From positions 23,221,310 to 23,285,309 of the forward strand of contig NC_068352.1 in the NCBI RefSeq assembly GCF_014633365.1: 64,000 bases of DNA, in the 5' to 3' direction. The notes under the pieces are model-generated. The model searched no databases. It had not been told where the DNA came from and worked only from the letters and a program-made list of their open reading frames with translations. Numbering within the stretch: the first letter of the stretch is position 1; each line of letters starts with the position of its first letter. The DNA is from Diospyros lotus. Its lineage: Eukaryota; Streptophyta; Magnoliopsida; Ericales; Ebenaceae. The position numbers were made by a program, and so were the translations under genes. Below, piece after piece: positions 1-10,949 of this stretch.

Positions 1-129
1 CCGCTATTGTATTTTTCGTATGTATGCATGCCAGGGTATTTTTGTCTTGTGTTTGTTTCTCTTTTCTTATGTAGGCGCTCTCGTTCGGATAGACCGGGCG
101 GTTGGGATATCCGGGCGGGGGTGCTTACA
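1..129 (+). repeat. 5' LTR of the Tekay element (3' end only)
   Basis: The 129 bases align without gaps to the end of the 3' LTR at 15347-15475, with two substitutions that I can see. Both copies end in CTTACA. The rest of this LTR, over 2 kb judging by the partner, lies upstream of the window. Confidence 0.9.
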
Positions 130-133
130 ATAT

Positions 134-145
134 TGGTATCAGAGC
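134..145 (+). other. primer binding site, initiator Met tRNA type
   Basis: TGGTATCAGAGC follows the LTR end after four bases. This is the usual plant retrotransposon primer site, complementary to the 3' end of initiator methionyl tRNA, and it primes minus-strand DNA synthesis. Confidence 0.85.
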
Positions 146-266
146 GTCATTGAGTCAATTTGGGGGACAAGTAACTGTACACTAAGGCTGTTAGGTAGAG
201 TTAGAGTGTTAGGTTGTGTCCTTAATTTCGAAGTACGTTCTAATTAATTTTGGTTATGTAAGACTC

Positions 267-863
267 ATGGACGCACGTCGTGGACGAGGTCGTGGTAGAC
301 CGCCGATGCGAGGTAGAGGGCATCTTGTTCTTGCTCCTGAAGTACGGGCGACAGATACAGGAGATGAGAGACAGTCAGGGCCTCCGGACATGCAGGAGAC
401 ATTGGTAGGTCTTCTACGGGCTGTAGACGTACTGGTGACATCTCAGTTACGTCAGGAGCGCAGTCATGATGGTAGGACTGCTACGGCCCAAGCGTCACAT
501 TCAGGTACTCCGAGAGATGGGAATAGTTTTGGTGCTGCATTGCTTAAGGATTTTATGGCCCTACGTCCACCAGAGTTTAGTGGAGGTGCTGACACGACAG
601 AGGCCGAGGATTGGCTACTGGCTGTGGAGAAGCACCTACGATCTATAGGCTGTGCAGAGGCCCACAGAGTTCGATTGGGGACTTTCCTGTTGCGAGGAGA
701 TGCCGAGCGATGGTGGGAGACCACCAGACAACGATATGGTGATGGGGGCTCGACATGGGCACAGTTTGTCGCGGCGTTCAATGAGACTTATATACCGGCT
801 TGGGTCAGAGAGCAGAAGGTGTTCGAGTTTGTTGACTTACAGCAGGGAAGGCGTTTGCGGTGA
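267..863 (+). pseudogene. gag: gag of the Tekay element, C-terminally truncated
   Basis: The frame opens with an Arg/Gly-rich N-terminus (MDARRGRGRGRPPMRG). It continues into a retrotransposon gag core: a PPEFSG motif, then AEDWL, then a GDAERWWE block around 695-720 and an FNETYIP segment near 778. It forms the capsid-like particle in which reverse transcription takes place. The ATG at 267 is preferred over the one at 216 because 267 begins the typical gag N-terminus. The frame ends at 861-863 about 200 residues in. The C-terminal part with the CCHC zinc knuckle, normal for this lineage, is missing, and protease sequence starts within about 80 bases, so an internal deletion joins gag to pol. 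The protein could not package RNA normally. Confidence 0.85.
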
Positions 864-3800
864 CAGCCGCCGAGGCAGCTGAAGGCAGTGATACGGTATA
901 AGGTATACTTTCTCTTCATGGTCACGATGCACGTGCCTTATTTGATACAGGTTCTACCCACTCTTTTATAGCACCTCATTTGTTGCATAAGATCCTGATC
1001 CTGTGTACCCCCTTACCATATGATTTATTTGTTTCGACCCCGGGAGGGACGGTATTGTTGGGGAGTGAGATGGTTAGGGATTGCGAGATAGGGATTCATG
1101 ACCAGATATTTTTAAGGGATCTTGTTGTTTTGGCGATCCAGGATTTTGATTTGCTGTTGGGTATGGATTGGCTCTCACAGCACTATGCTCGAGTTGATTG
1201 TCGTCAGAAGGTAATTTCATTTGAGCATCTGGGGAGACCAGTCGTGACATACCAAGGTGTGAAGCCAGTGGTGACTACGCCGATGATATCAGTTTTGCAC
1301 GCTGAGAGGCTTATACGACGTGGGTGTAAAGCCTATTTTGCATTTGTAACCGTAATAGCTGGGGAGAAGAAGGAGTTGGCTGCCTATCCTGTGGTGTGAG
1401 ACTTTCCAGATGTGTTCCCAGATGAGTTGTCGGGACTACCACCGTACCGGGAGATTGATTTTGCAGTCGATCTGTTGCCAGGTACGCAGCCTATTTCCAA
1501 GACTCCTTATCGTATGGCTGCTAATGAATTAAAAGAACTCAAGGTGCAGTTACAAGATCTTTTGGAGAGAGGGTTTATTCGACCGAGCACATCGCCATTG
1601 GGGGGCTCCAGTATTATTTGTGCGTAAGAAAGACGGGTCTATGTGGCTGTGTATAGATTACCGACAGCTTAATCAGGTAACAATTAAAAATAAGTACCCC
1701 CTACCCCGTGTGGATGATTTACTGGATCAGTTGTGTGGTGCATCGATGTTTTTCAAGATAGATTTGCGGTCAGGTTATCATCAGGTGCGAGTCAGACATG
1801 AGGATATTGCGAAGACCGCATTTCGCACGCGTTACAGCCATTATGAATTTGTGGTCATGCCATTTGGGCTGACCAATGCACCTGCAGTATTCATGGATCT
1901 GATGAATAGGGTATTCAAGGAATATTTGGATTCTTTTGTCATAATTTTCATTGACGACATCCTAATTTACTCATCGAGCCCTGAGATACACGAGGCACAT
2001 CTGAGCGTGGTTCTGCAGAAGCTCAGAGAGGAGCAGTTGTATGCCAAGTTTTCTAAATGTGAGTTTTGACATACCCAAGTTGTATTCTTGGGACACATGG
2101 TCTCAGGTGAGGGTATCTCAATAGACCCAGAAAAGACTAGAGCCGTGATGGATTGGCCGAGACCGATGACAGTGACGAAGATTCGAAGTTTTCTTGGCCT
2201 TGCCGGTTATTATCGACGATTCATAGAAGGCTTTGCATGGCTTGCATCACCCATGACGAAGTTGACGAGAAAAGGCGTCAGATTTATTTGGGACGAGTCT
2301 TGTGAGAGGTCCTTCCAGGAGTTGAAGCAGCGTTTGACTTCGGTGCCAGTACTGACGATACCCAGGTGTGGTGAGTTATTTACTGTGTATAGTGATGCCT
2401 CGTATGCAGGGTTGTGATGTGTTTTGATGCAAGACGATCGAGTGAATGCTTATGCATCCAGACAGTTGAAGAGGCACGAAGAGAATTACCCTACACATGA
2501 TCTGGAGTTAGCGACCGTAGTGTTTGCCTTGAAGATTTGGAGGCATTATCTTTATGGTGATAGAGTCCAGATTTACACTGATCACAAGAGTCTTAAGTAC
2601 CTCTTCTCACAGAGGGAACTCAATATGAGACAACGCCGTTGGTTAGAGCTGCTTAAATATTATGATTGCGAGATCCTCTATCATCCAGGTAAAGCCAATG
2701 TGGTTGCAGATGCATTGAGTCGTCGTGGTGCATCAGCTGCAGCTATGATGGTGCAGGAGTGGTTCTTATTGGAGCAGATGAGTGATCTTACTATCTCAGT
2801 GGCATCAGATAATCCTACACTCTATTGTGCTTCCATGAGTATCCATTCAGATCTTGAGGATCAGATTCGCGATCGACAGCGAGAAGATGAGGAGCTTGGC
2901 GGGATCATGGCTGATATGAAGAGATTTGGTCTATTGGGGTACAGCCAGAGGGACGATGGTTTTCCATTGTTCCGTGGCCGGATTTGTGTGCCGAGTGACA
3001 GTGATATCAGGTAGAGGATCCTAGAGGAAGCTCATCGTTCTCCCTATACTATCCACCCTGGGGCGACGAAGATGTATCAGGGCTTGCGGCGTCAATATTG
3101 GTGGAGCGGCATGAAAAGGAACGTAGCAGAGTTTGTATCCCGATGTTTAGTGTGCCAGCAAGTCAAAGCTGAGCACCAGAGGCCCGCGGGATTGTTACGA
3201 CCTTTATCTGTGTCGGAGTGGAAATGGGAACGCATAGCTATGGATTTCGTCTCAGGTTTGCCACGATCTAGTCGGGGATTCGATTCGATATGGGTGATTA
3301 TCGATCGATTGACTAAATCAGCGCACTTTCTACCTGTCAAGAAGACCTATCCTATTCATCGACTGGCCACGTTATACATTGACGAGGTGGTGAGATTGCA
3401 CGGAGTCCCAGCTAGCATTGTGTCAGACAGGGATCCTCGATTTACCTCACGATTTTGGGAGACGTTACAGAGTACTATGGGGACCCAGTTGACTTTCAGT
3501 ACAGCTTTCCATCCTTAGATTGACGGGCAGTCGAAGCGGACCATACGGACTTTGGAGGACGTGCTCCATGCCTGTGTACTGGATTTCTATGGGAGCTGGG
3601 ATGACCATTTGTCGCTAGTGGAGTTTGCCTACAATAATAGCTTCCAGGCCAGTACTGGGATGGCACCTTTTGAGGCGCTGTACGGGCGACCATGTAGATC
3701 ATCACTTTGTTGGACCGAGATTGGGGAGCGAGCATTGCTTGGACCGGAGTTGGTAGAGCAGACATCAGAGAAGATCCAGTTGATTCGGGCTAGGATGAAG

Positions 3801-4280
3801 GCAGCTCAGGACCGTCAGAAGAGTTATGTTGACAAACGACGCCGGGATTTGGAGTTTGAGGTGGGTGATTATGTTTTTCTTCGAGTTATGCCGATGAGGG
3901 GTGTTCGACGCTTTGGAGTATCTGGCAAGTTGAGTCCTCGTTATGTGGGACCGTTTGAGATATTTGAGCGAGTCGGATCGTTAGCTTACCGGTTAGCTTT
4001 ACCCCCTCAGTTAGCCCACGTACATGATGTCTTTCACGTTTCTATGCTTCGCAAGTACGTGGCAGATCCCAGGCATGTTATTGACTACCATCCGCTCGTG
4101 GTGCAAGAGGATGTGTCATATACCGAGTTGCCTGCTAGCATTGTGGATCAGAAAGAGAAAGTGCTCCGTAACCGTACGATTCCCTATGTGAAGGTCCAGT
4201 GGTAGCGACATACCCCTGATGAGGCTACTTGGGAGCTAGAGGAGGACATGAGGCGACTTCACCCTCAGTTATTTTCCTAG
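864..4280 (+). pseudogene. pol: pol of the Tekay element (PR-RT-RH-IN-chromodomain), inactivated
   Basis: Domains in order: aspartic protease with a DTG triad at 944-952; reverse transcriptase with the LRSGYHQ block near 1766 and FIDD at about 1947-1958; RNase H to about 2720 ([10 protein letters not shown], then ADALSRR); integrase with an HHCC zinc finger near 3030-3160 and catalytic core; C-terminal chromodomain ending at the stop 4278-4280. In-frame stops lie at 899-901, 1397-1399, 2067-2069, 2415-2417, 3012-3014, 3516-3518 and 4203-4205. A one-base insertion near 1595 moves the reading frame. The codon for the catalytic Glu of the integrase DDE triad (3534-3536) is AAG (Lys). No functional enzyme can be made. 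The chromodomain normally steers integration to modified chromatin. Confidence 0.92.
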
Positions 4281-4312
4281 CTAGATACGAATTTCGGGGA
4301 CGAAATTCTTTT

Positions 4313-4327
4313 AAAGGGTGGAGGATT
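4313..4327 (+). other. polypurine tract of the Tekay element
   Basis: A purine-rich stretch (AAAGGGTGGAGGA) lies just before the 3' LTR start TGTAACGCCCC and after the GGGACGAAATTC block typical of Tekay elements. It primes plus-strand synthesis. Confidence 0.8.
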
Positions 4328-4830
4328 TGTAACGCCCCGTTAATGGTAATTTAAATTAATTTTGGGGTAATTGATTTAAATGGAATATCAAAATAATCAG
4401 TTGTGAGTAAATAAAATTAAATTATGTGATTTTAAGGAAATAAGAAATTAAGATAATTAATTTTGTTATTTTAGGAATTTCTGGAAAAAGAAAAAAATTA
4501 AAATAAATCAAGTTGTGGGATTTTTAGAAGTTTCGGGCATTTCTGTAATTATTATAGGGGGTGATTGTGTGATTAATGGAAGTTGTGGGGTGCTAGCGTG
4601 AATTGCGGAAGAGGAAAAAAGTCACCTTAAATATAAGTTAAAACCTATATAGGGTGAAGGTTGGTGCGGTCGCAAGCGGTCGCGCGCGAGGGCGACTCGG
4701 ATGCGGACGCGGGATCGAATCCGCGGGCAGGCGCGCGAGGCTGAGGGATTTTGGCTAATTTTAATCAGCCTTGGACGTCCGAAACGACGTCATTTTGGTG
4801 AGGCGGTGGCCTCCCCCAGCGGCTGGCCGC
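4328..4830 (+). repeat. 3' LTR of the Tekay element, left part
   Basis: The LTR starts with TGTAACGCCCC directly after the purine tract and runs to 4830, where the inner element is inserted. It includes a local GC-rich stretch (4660-4830, CG-rich). The LTR resumes at 13760. Removing the insertion and one copy of the GCCGC duplication gives an LTR of about 2.2 kb. Confidence 0.88.
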
Positions 4831-7650
4831 TGTAATACCCCATGTTCGTATAAGGATGCCACGTAATTTCGATGAGTTCAGAATACCGAAAAATTGGCTT
4901 GATAGCAGTTATTAGTACCAAATCGACTGCAGGGAATGCCTTGGAGTGAAATTGTCTAAGAAAAATTATATGGACTCGACGAGTGTATCGAGATAGGATT
5001 TATGGTATTGAAAGAAATTGAATCAGGAACAATTTTAGGAACAGCAAAAACACAGCTGCCATTTAGGCTGTAAAACCGAATCGTTGTAGGAGGCTCCCGA
5101 AAAATTAACGGAACCCTAGGGGGCTCCGATTTTTCGTAATAAGCAACCCTTCAGTGGTTTCGGGATTAAACAACAGCCCGGTATGGTCACTGGGGCGAAA
5201 TCGTCCTTTTCAACTAAGAATTGAATTATTAATTGTGAATTTTTGGTATTAAAATGCAAATTTAGTCGATGTTTGAGGGCATGATTGTAATAAGGAAGTT
5301 GCCCAAGTGATATAAAATGAAAATTAGAATTTAATGATATAATTTCTTATAAATATTAGTATACTATACATAATTATACATATATAAACACATATATACG
5401 CATGTGCGTGGCCAGCTTCTGAGAAGCATTAATGGCCGCGATTTCGGGCTGGAATTGGATGATCATGGCAGCAGGATTTGAGGGAAATGGCTGCAGCAGG
5501 ATTTAAGGAAGTTAGCAGCAAGATTTGTGGGATTTTCTGATTAAGTGCGTGGTGGGAAAGCTTGTAACAGTGATATTTATGGGAGTCACTGCCTATAAAT
5601 TGGCAGTGATCGTGGCCGAGGGGGAGGCAGTGCGGGACCGTGGGATCGAGAGAGATAGAAAGCGAGGAAGTAAGAAGAAGAGAGAGAGAAGGAGATTGCG
5701 AGTGGCAGCAAGCGGCCATAGCCGTAAGCTTCAAGCGGCCATGGCCGTGAGCTCAAGAGGGGCAGGGGCGGCCGGCAAGCATCCAGCAAGGTCGACGGGG
5801 CCATTGGAGGCTCGGGAAACAACCGGTGATGGCGATGGAGTCCGAAGGTGGCCGGCCCAGCCGTGGGCGAACGGACGCAAGCTGCTATGCGCAGCCATGG
5901 CCGTCGGGCAACGAACAGGGCAGTAGCGAGGCGGCAGTTCGAGGCGAGATGCAGCTCGCTGATGGTGGCGCAGTGGTCGTCGGAGGCTATGGAAGCTCGA
6001 GTCGCAGCCGGAAGCAGCCGAGGCGCGGCCATGGCAGCCATGGCCGCAAGCTCCAGCAACCATCGCGAGCAGGGGAGGCTGCTACGGGCGACGACAGTGA
6101 GCGGCTAGCTCGCGGTGATGGCGAGCTGGTGCGGCAGTGGCCGGGGAGGCCGTCAAACGGTGATCGCAGCGGCCGGTGGGAGCAAGGGAGGGCCGGCGGA
6201 TCTCGGCCGTGCGCGCGCATGGCTGGCGCGCAAGTTGCAGGGGCGGGTGCTGTGCGAAGAAAGAAGAAAGAAGAAGAAGAAGAAGAAGAAGAAGAGAAGG
6301 AAGAAGAAAAAGAAGAAAGAAGGAAAAGAAGAAAGAAGATGAAGAAGTTGCAGGTGTTCGCGCGGGAAGCATGGGAGAGAAGGAGGAAGAAGAAGAGAGG
6401 AAAGAGAAAGAAAAAAAAGAAAAATAGAAAAGAAAAGGAAAGAAAAGAAAAAGAAAGATAGGAAAAGAAAAGGAAAAATAAATGGAAAAATATCGAAAAA
6501 AAATCCTAGAAAAATCTCAAAAGATAGGAAATTATATTTCGGTAATATTCCAAAAATTTTAGCAAGGAAAATGGCTCGGGCACGCATTTCGAGGAGATGA
6601 TACGCATACCGAGGAAACCAGAGATGCTAAGTTAAGGTCAGTAAAATTTCCTAAAAAATTTCAGAAATTTCAGAATATTATTTTATGAATTTTCGTAGAG
6701 AAATATTTGAGAAAATAGTTTCGAAATATTTAGTTTGGATTTATTGAGGAAAATTAGGAAGAAATAGAAGGAAAAATTAAAGGAAATGCCAGAAATTATG
6801 GAAAAATGGATTTTAATATTTATTTAAATAATTGTGGTGATTAGGATACTTTGAGGCTAAAGTTGAAGAGACTGATGCAAATTTTGAGATTGGCACGCAA
6901 ATCGAGGCGATGCACGAGACAAGGCACGGAGATCGAGGTAGCCCGATAAGCTTGAGAAGGTAAGTGGTACTTCCTTGAAAATGTTTTTTATCATATTGAC
7001 ATGCCCTGATATGTATCCATCACATAGACTGCATACATGACTATGAAATGCATAATTACACGTTGATACTGTTGATCACACGCATATGAGGCCGTAGGGA
7101 GTACGAACTGGCGCCGCTGTCTTATCAAGGGTGCACCCATACACCCCGGCTTCGAAGGAGGTGGCCGCTAAAATGATAGGCAGCATGAGGGATGCAGTTG
7201 ACACCTACGATGAAAGACATTGCATACACTCATGACATTGCATTTAGCACCCTTATTTAGATGGTTCATCATCTAACTTGGGTTCGCCCCTGGAACATTC
7301 GACGTTCCAGCCGGGACTTGCAGAGATGATTCCGAGATTGGTGATATGTAGTGATGCGAGACGTCAAGAAGCGAGTAAATGTACCATGTTATGTTGTAAT
7401 ATGAGTAGTTTAAGAATTATGTACATTGCATTTATCGTCAGACGCTTATGAATTAACCTTGTAATGAATGTCATGTTTAGTTATATGAGCAGGTTCGATT
7501 CAGCTTCCGCTTTGTATTTATTTTCTAGTGTAGATATCTCGCACTAGATAAGGTCTTAGGGAATTTCAGGATAATGTAAAGATAAAAAAAAAAAAAAAAA
7601 AGACCAAATTTCCTAAGGCATAACACGCCCTGAAGAAATGGGCTGTTACA
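4831..7650 (+). repeat. left LTR of the LARD-like element
   Basis: 2820 bp. It contains a GC-rich section (about 5600-6250, many GGCGGC-type runs) followed by a purine-only region (6256-6339, 6373-6424 and beyond), then an AT-rich part. A conserved A-rich run lies at about 7587-7602. Open frames on both strands in the GC-rich and GAA-rich parts also occur in the right LTR, but they look like composition artefacts rather than genes. Confidence 0.92.
6256..6480 (+). repeat. GAA/GGA homopurine tract in the left LTR
   Basis: Bases 6256-6339 are purines only, then 6373-6424 again, with purine-rich sequence continuing to about 6480. The right LTR has the corresponding tract from about 12375 but with a different repeat number and composition, so the tract changes faster than the rest of the LTR. 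Mirror-symmetric purine tracts of this kind can form triplex DNA. Confidence 0.85.
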
Positions 7651-7652
7651 GT

Positions 7653-7664
7653 TGGTATCAGAGC
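7653..7664 (+). other. primer binding site of the LARD-like element
   Basis: TGGTATCAGAGC lies two bases after the left LTR end. It is the same initiator-Met-type primer site as in the surrounding Tekay element. Confidence 0.85.
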
Positions 7665-10600
7665 TTAAGTTTATTGAAGACCTAAGTGACTCGGATATAG
7701 TGAAATTAGAGTTAAACCCTATTTGAAAATTAGGGAAGAGCGAATTGGAGACTTAAGAGGATCCGATGTTGACAGAACCAGTTAGTAGGACCCCCAAGTA
7801 AAGGCTTAAGGGAAAGAAATTCATGGTTCGTAAAACGAGATCCCTATTTGAAAATTTGGGGATTGTCGGTTGAAGGCTTAGAGGTTATTGGATTTCAATG
7901 TTGAGTAGTGGAAGTACATGTCTAGGCAAGTTCTGGCTAAGGAAAGACTTGGTATTTAAGTGTGTCCATTTGTGACCCACCTCTCTTTCCTAGGAACTTA
8001 CCTGGTGTACTATTCACGTATAAACACTATTTCGGTATACGATTACTATTCTCGATGAATAGTAAAAGTTTGATAGGAGCTAGTACAATGATCTAGCTAT
8101 TGAAGTTAGGATCCAATGAGACGATTCAGGTGACTCGGTAACCATGATTATAGATCCGAGAGATTCAGAGACTATTGATTTGAGGTCATTAGTCGAAATC
8201 ATTGCGATGAAAGATAGGATAGCTGGTAGTTATCAAAAATGATTAAGTCATAGATGATTAGTCTGATATGACATAGCCTAGATGTTGAGTTAGGATCGAA
8301 TGATAAGTAATTCAAGGACCATTTAGTATCTCAAAAATAAGATGAGTAAATCAGGGATCCAACGAATTGGGTCAAGCAAGAGGTCGAAGATGGCCAAGTG
8401 ATGGCGTATGAGTTAAGTCAATTGATGAGGTGACGGTGGTACAATCGATGTGACTCACAAAGACGGGATAAGAACCCTAGCAGCATGATGATACTACTGG
8501 TTCGATGTTCGCAGTGACAGATCTGGATCTAGGGACCCACGTGCAGATGGTTAATGGATAGCTTCCGATAAGGTACGGGAAGCCCGTCGATCGAAGCATC
8601 GTAGCAGACTGCCTGGGAGACGATCAGATGCTGAAGATCTGGGACAGCCCAGTAGGGTCTATACCTTGTATGGGTCTAAGTCCCAATGGTCTAGGAGCGA
8701 GGTGTACCACTAACTGTGATTGATCGAGGTTAGAGAATTAACCCGAAATGAAATGGATTGAGTAGGGACTGAGTATCCTATTTAAAGAATTGTATCAGGG
8801 TTCGCGGTCATCTTGGGAGTACGTGACACGACGAACAGTGCGAAGCTTAAGGAGTAGAATACCTCGGTATCTAGTGAGATCATGAGTGGTCGTGTGCTGA
8901 TAGCCAACTGGATCTGAAGAACGAAATGCGAGAGTCAGTGGATTCTCGGTAAATGGGATTTCAGGTAGTGGATCATGCCGAGTCTAAAACTTTGATGGTA
9001 GCCTCGGTTCAAAGTAGAGTTCGGAAATCGAAAAATGAAAGAGTTGCTTGATAGGTCATATCGACCCTAAGGGAATGATAAGGAGACCTACCCAACAGAG
9101 GTTGTGATTACGGTTTGGTGTGCCAAGTGGGCTTGAGGATTCGAAAGTTTGTAAGAGAAGACTCGCGAATAAGTTATGCCTTGTGCATCGGTATGTGGAC
9201 CTAAATCATTATTTGAGGTTTAAAGTATCATTTGGTAAAGAGTTCTTGCGAGTTTAAGGTTCGGTTGTTTTTAATAATTGGAACCAGGTAACATGATCTG
9301 AATAGAGATCTTCAAAGATGAATCGATTTGAGATTTTCGAGGAATTCCCCTAAGAATTGGAGTACTATGGGAGACGTAAGTACCTACCCACTCTAGTTAG
9401 CAAGATGGTTACGGATAGATGTCTTTAAGAATCTTTGGTGTGCTTGAGAGAGACAGGTAATGACAAATGTGCCAGGATGTCAGATTGCAGTAGGAAACGC
9501 CGCGTTCTTAATAGATCAAAATGGAGATCTCGAATTTTCGATTTTGGGAGAATGGAACTCCTGTTGGGCTAAACGGTTAGTCTAGATAACCCTGATGGGC
9601 AAATCGGGAGATGTGTAGCTAGACGATCACTAAAGTGATGTAAGCAAGTTATGAAAATAAGGAGCCTGTCAATATGTGGTACGGGAACTTGTGGTCAATG
9701 AAAAGCCGTGAGAAAATTGAGGAAGTGAGAAATTTCAGAATGTGCTCTCGGAAGATTTATCGGGATTATTTCTTACATGCCAATAATAGATTGAGGTTAT
9801 TAGATGCTTAGCTATGAGTGGTTTGATCGAGGACGTAAATCATCGAGCTTTGAAAGATGTGATAATTAAAGAATCGATACCTTTACCTCGAACTTGATGA
9901 ATTATTAAACAACTGCAAGAGGCCATGATGATGATGCACAATCAAGGAGTAAAGTGGACCCTGGTAATATTAAGGTTATGTGTGACGCTCTTCATTGTAA
10001 TGCTTGAGAGTAAATGGTCCCAAGATTTTTGATTGGATAATAATGACGTCATAGATTGTGTGGACAAAGAGGTTAAAATAGTACGAATAAAGTTAATAGC
10101 ACTATTGCCAAGACAAGTAGACAATAGAATCGATGAGCAAGTCTAGAGATTGCGAGTTGATAAGTGAACTTGTACTACGACTGATTGGCAGTCAAGAGAG
10201 CCGATGGTTAGATGCAAAGAAAGTAATCAGATGATTTCTTTATGATTAAAGTTAGTTGGCATGAAACATTATTGCTCGAGGATCAATTCAAACAAATTTG
10301 AGGATCAAATGACTAATCTGATGATATAAAATGTTATTTGAGGATCACTTCAAAAGGTGCGAGGAGTTATTATTAATTTGGCAACCAAGTAACAAATGAG
10401 CAAGCGATGCAAGGATATTAGTATTGTTAGACTTGGAAGACAACGTTAGATTTCGATTGATGTTAAAAGTTAAGTTGCGAGAGGAAGATTTGGAGACATG
10501 TACAATCTATTAAATGTAAAGATTTCTTAATGAGATAATGATATGACATGATGATTGCGATCAGTTAACAAAAACTTGAAGTTATATCAGGTGATGACTT

Positions 10601-10936
10601 AAGATAAGGCATAGCTAATTTCGATGATATGTGATGACGTATATTTGTGATATTTGAGGACCCAAGGATACTGAAATAGCTTGATGACATAAGAATACTT
10701 TTTTGATGATTCATTTAATAAAAGTCAATTGTATTAAGATCAAGAACTTTCGTGATAAGGTTGGTAATCTGAGTTAGTGTAACTCCGAAAAGGATCAAGG
10801 ATTCGTGAGATTGGGAGATTCAGGCTGGTATTGAGGTATGTTCTTTCCTAGTTATTTGATTAGTCAGGTGTTGATTTCAAGAATGAAAATTTTGAGATTT
10901 AGGACATGTGGCAAATTTCGAGGACGAAATTTTTGT

Positions 10937-10949
10937 AAGGGGGGAAGAA
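10937..10949 (+). other. polypurine tract of the LARD-like element
   Basis: AAGGGGGGAAGAA directly precedes the right LTR. The GAGGACGAAATTT block before it resembles the matching position of the Tekay element (4297-4308), which links the two families. Confidence 0.85.

Larger units (their letters stand above)
7651..10949 (+). other. internal region of the LARD-like element, no intact gene
   Basis: 3.3 kb with stops in all frames; the longest open frame is about 60 codons. The only pol-like trace I can see is near 9870-9915, where the + strand reads PLPR and then, after a shift, a DELLN-QLQEA-like string resembling the RT block that follows YPLPR in Ty3-gypsy elements. It is too degraded to assign firmly. 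Confidence 0.7.

Noticed and set aside
5826..6461. Long open frames on both strands in the GC-rich and GAA-rich part of the LTR, including Lys/Glu-rich and Phe-rich proteins
   Set aside because: They lie within an LTR, recur in the second LTR (11967-12693) with indels that change the frame, overlap on both strands and consist of low-complexity sequence. They are composition artefacts.
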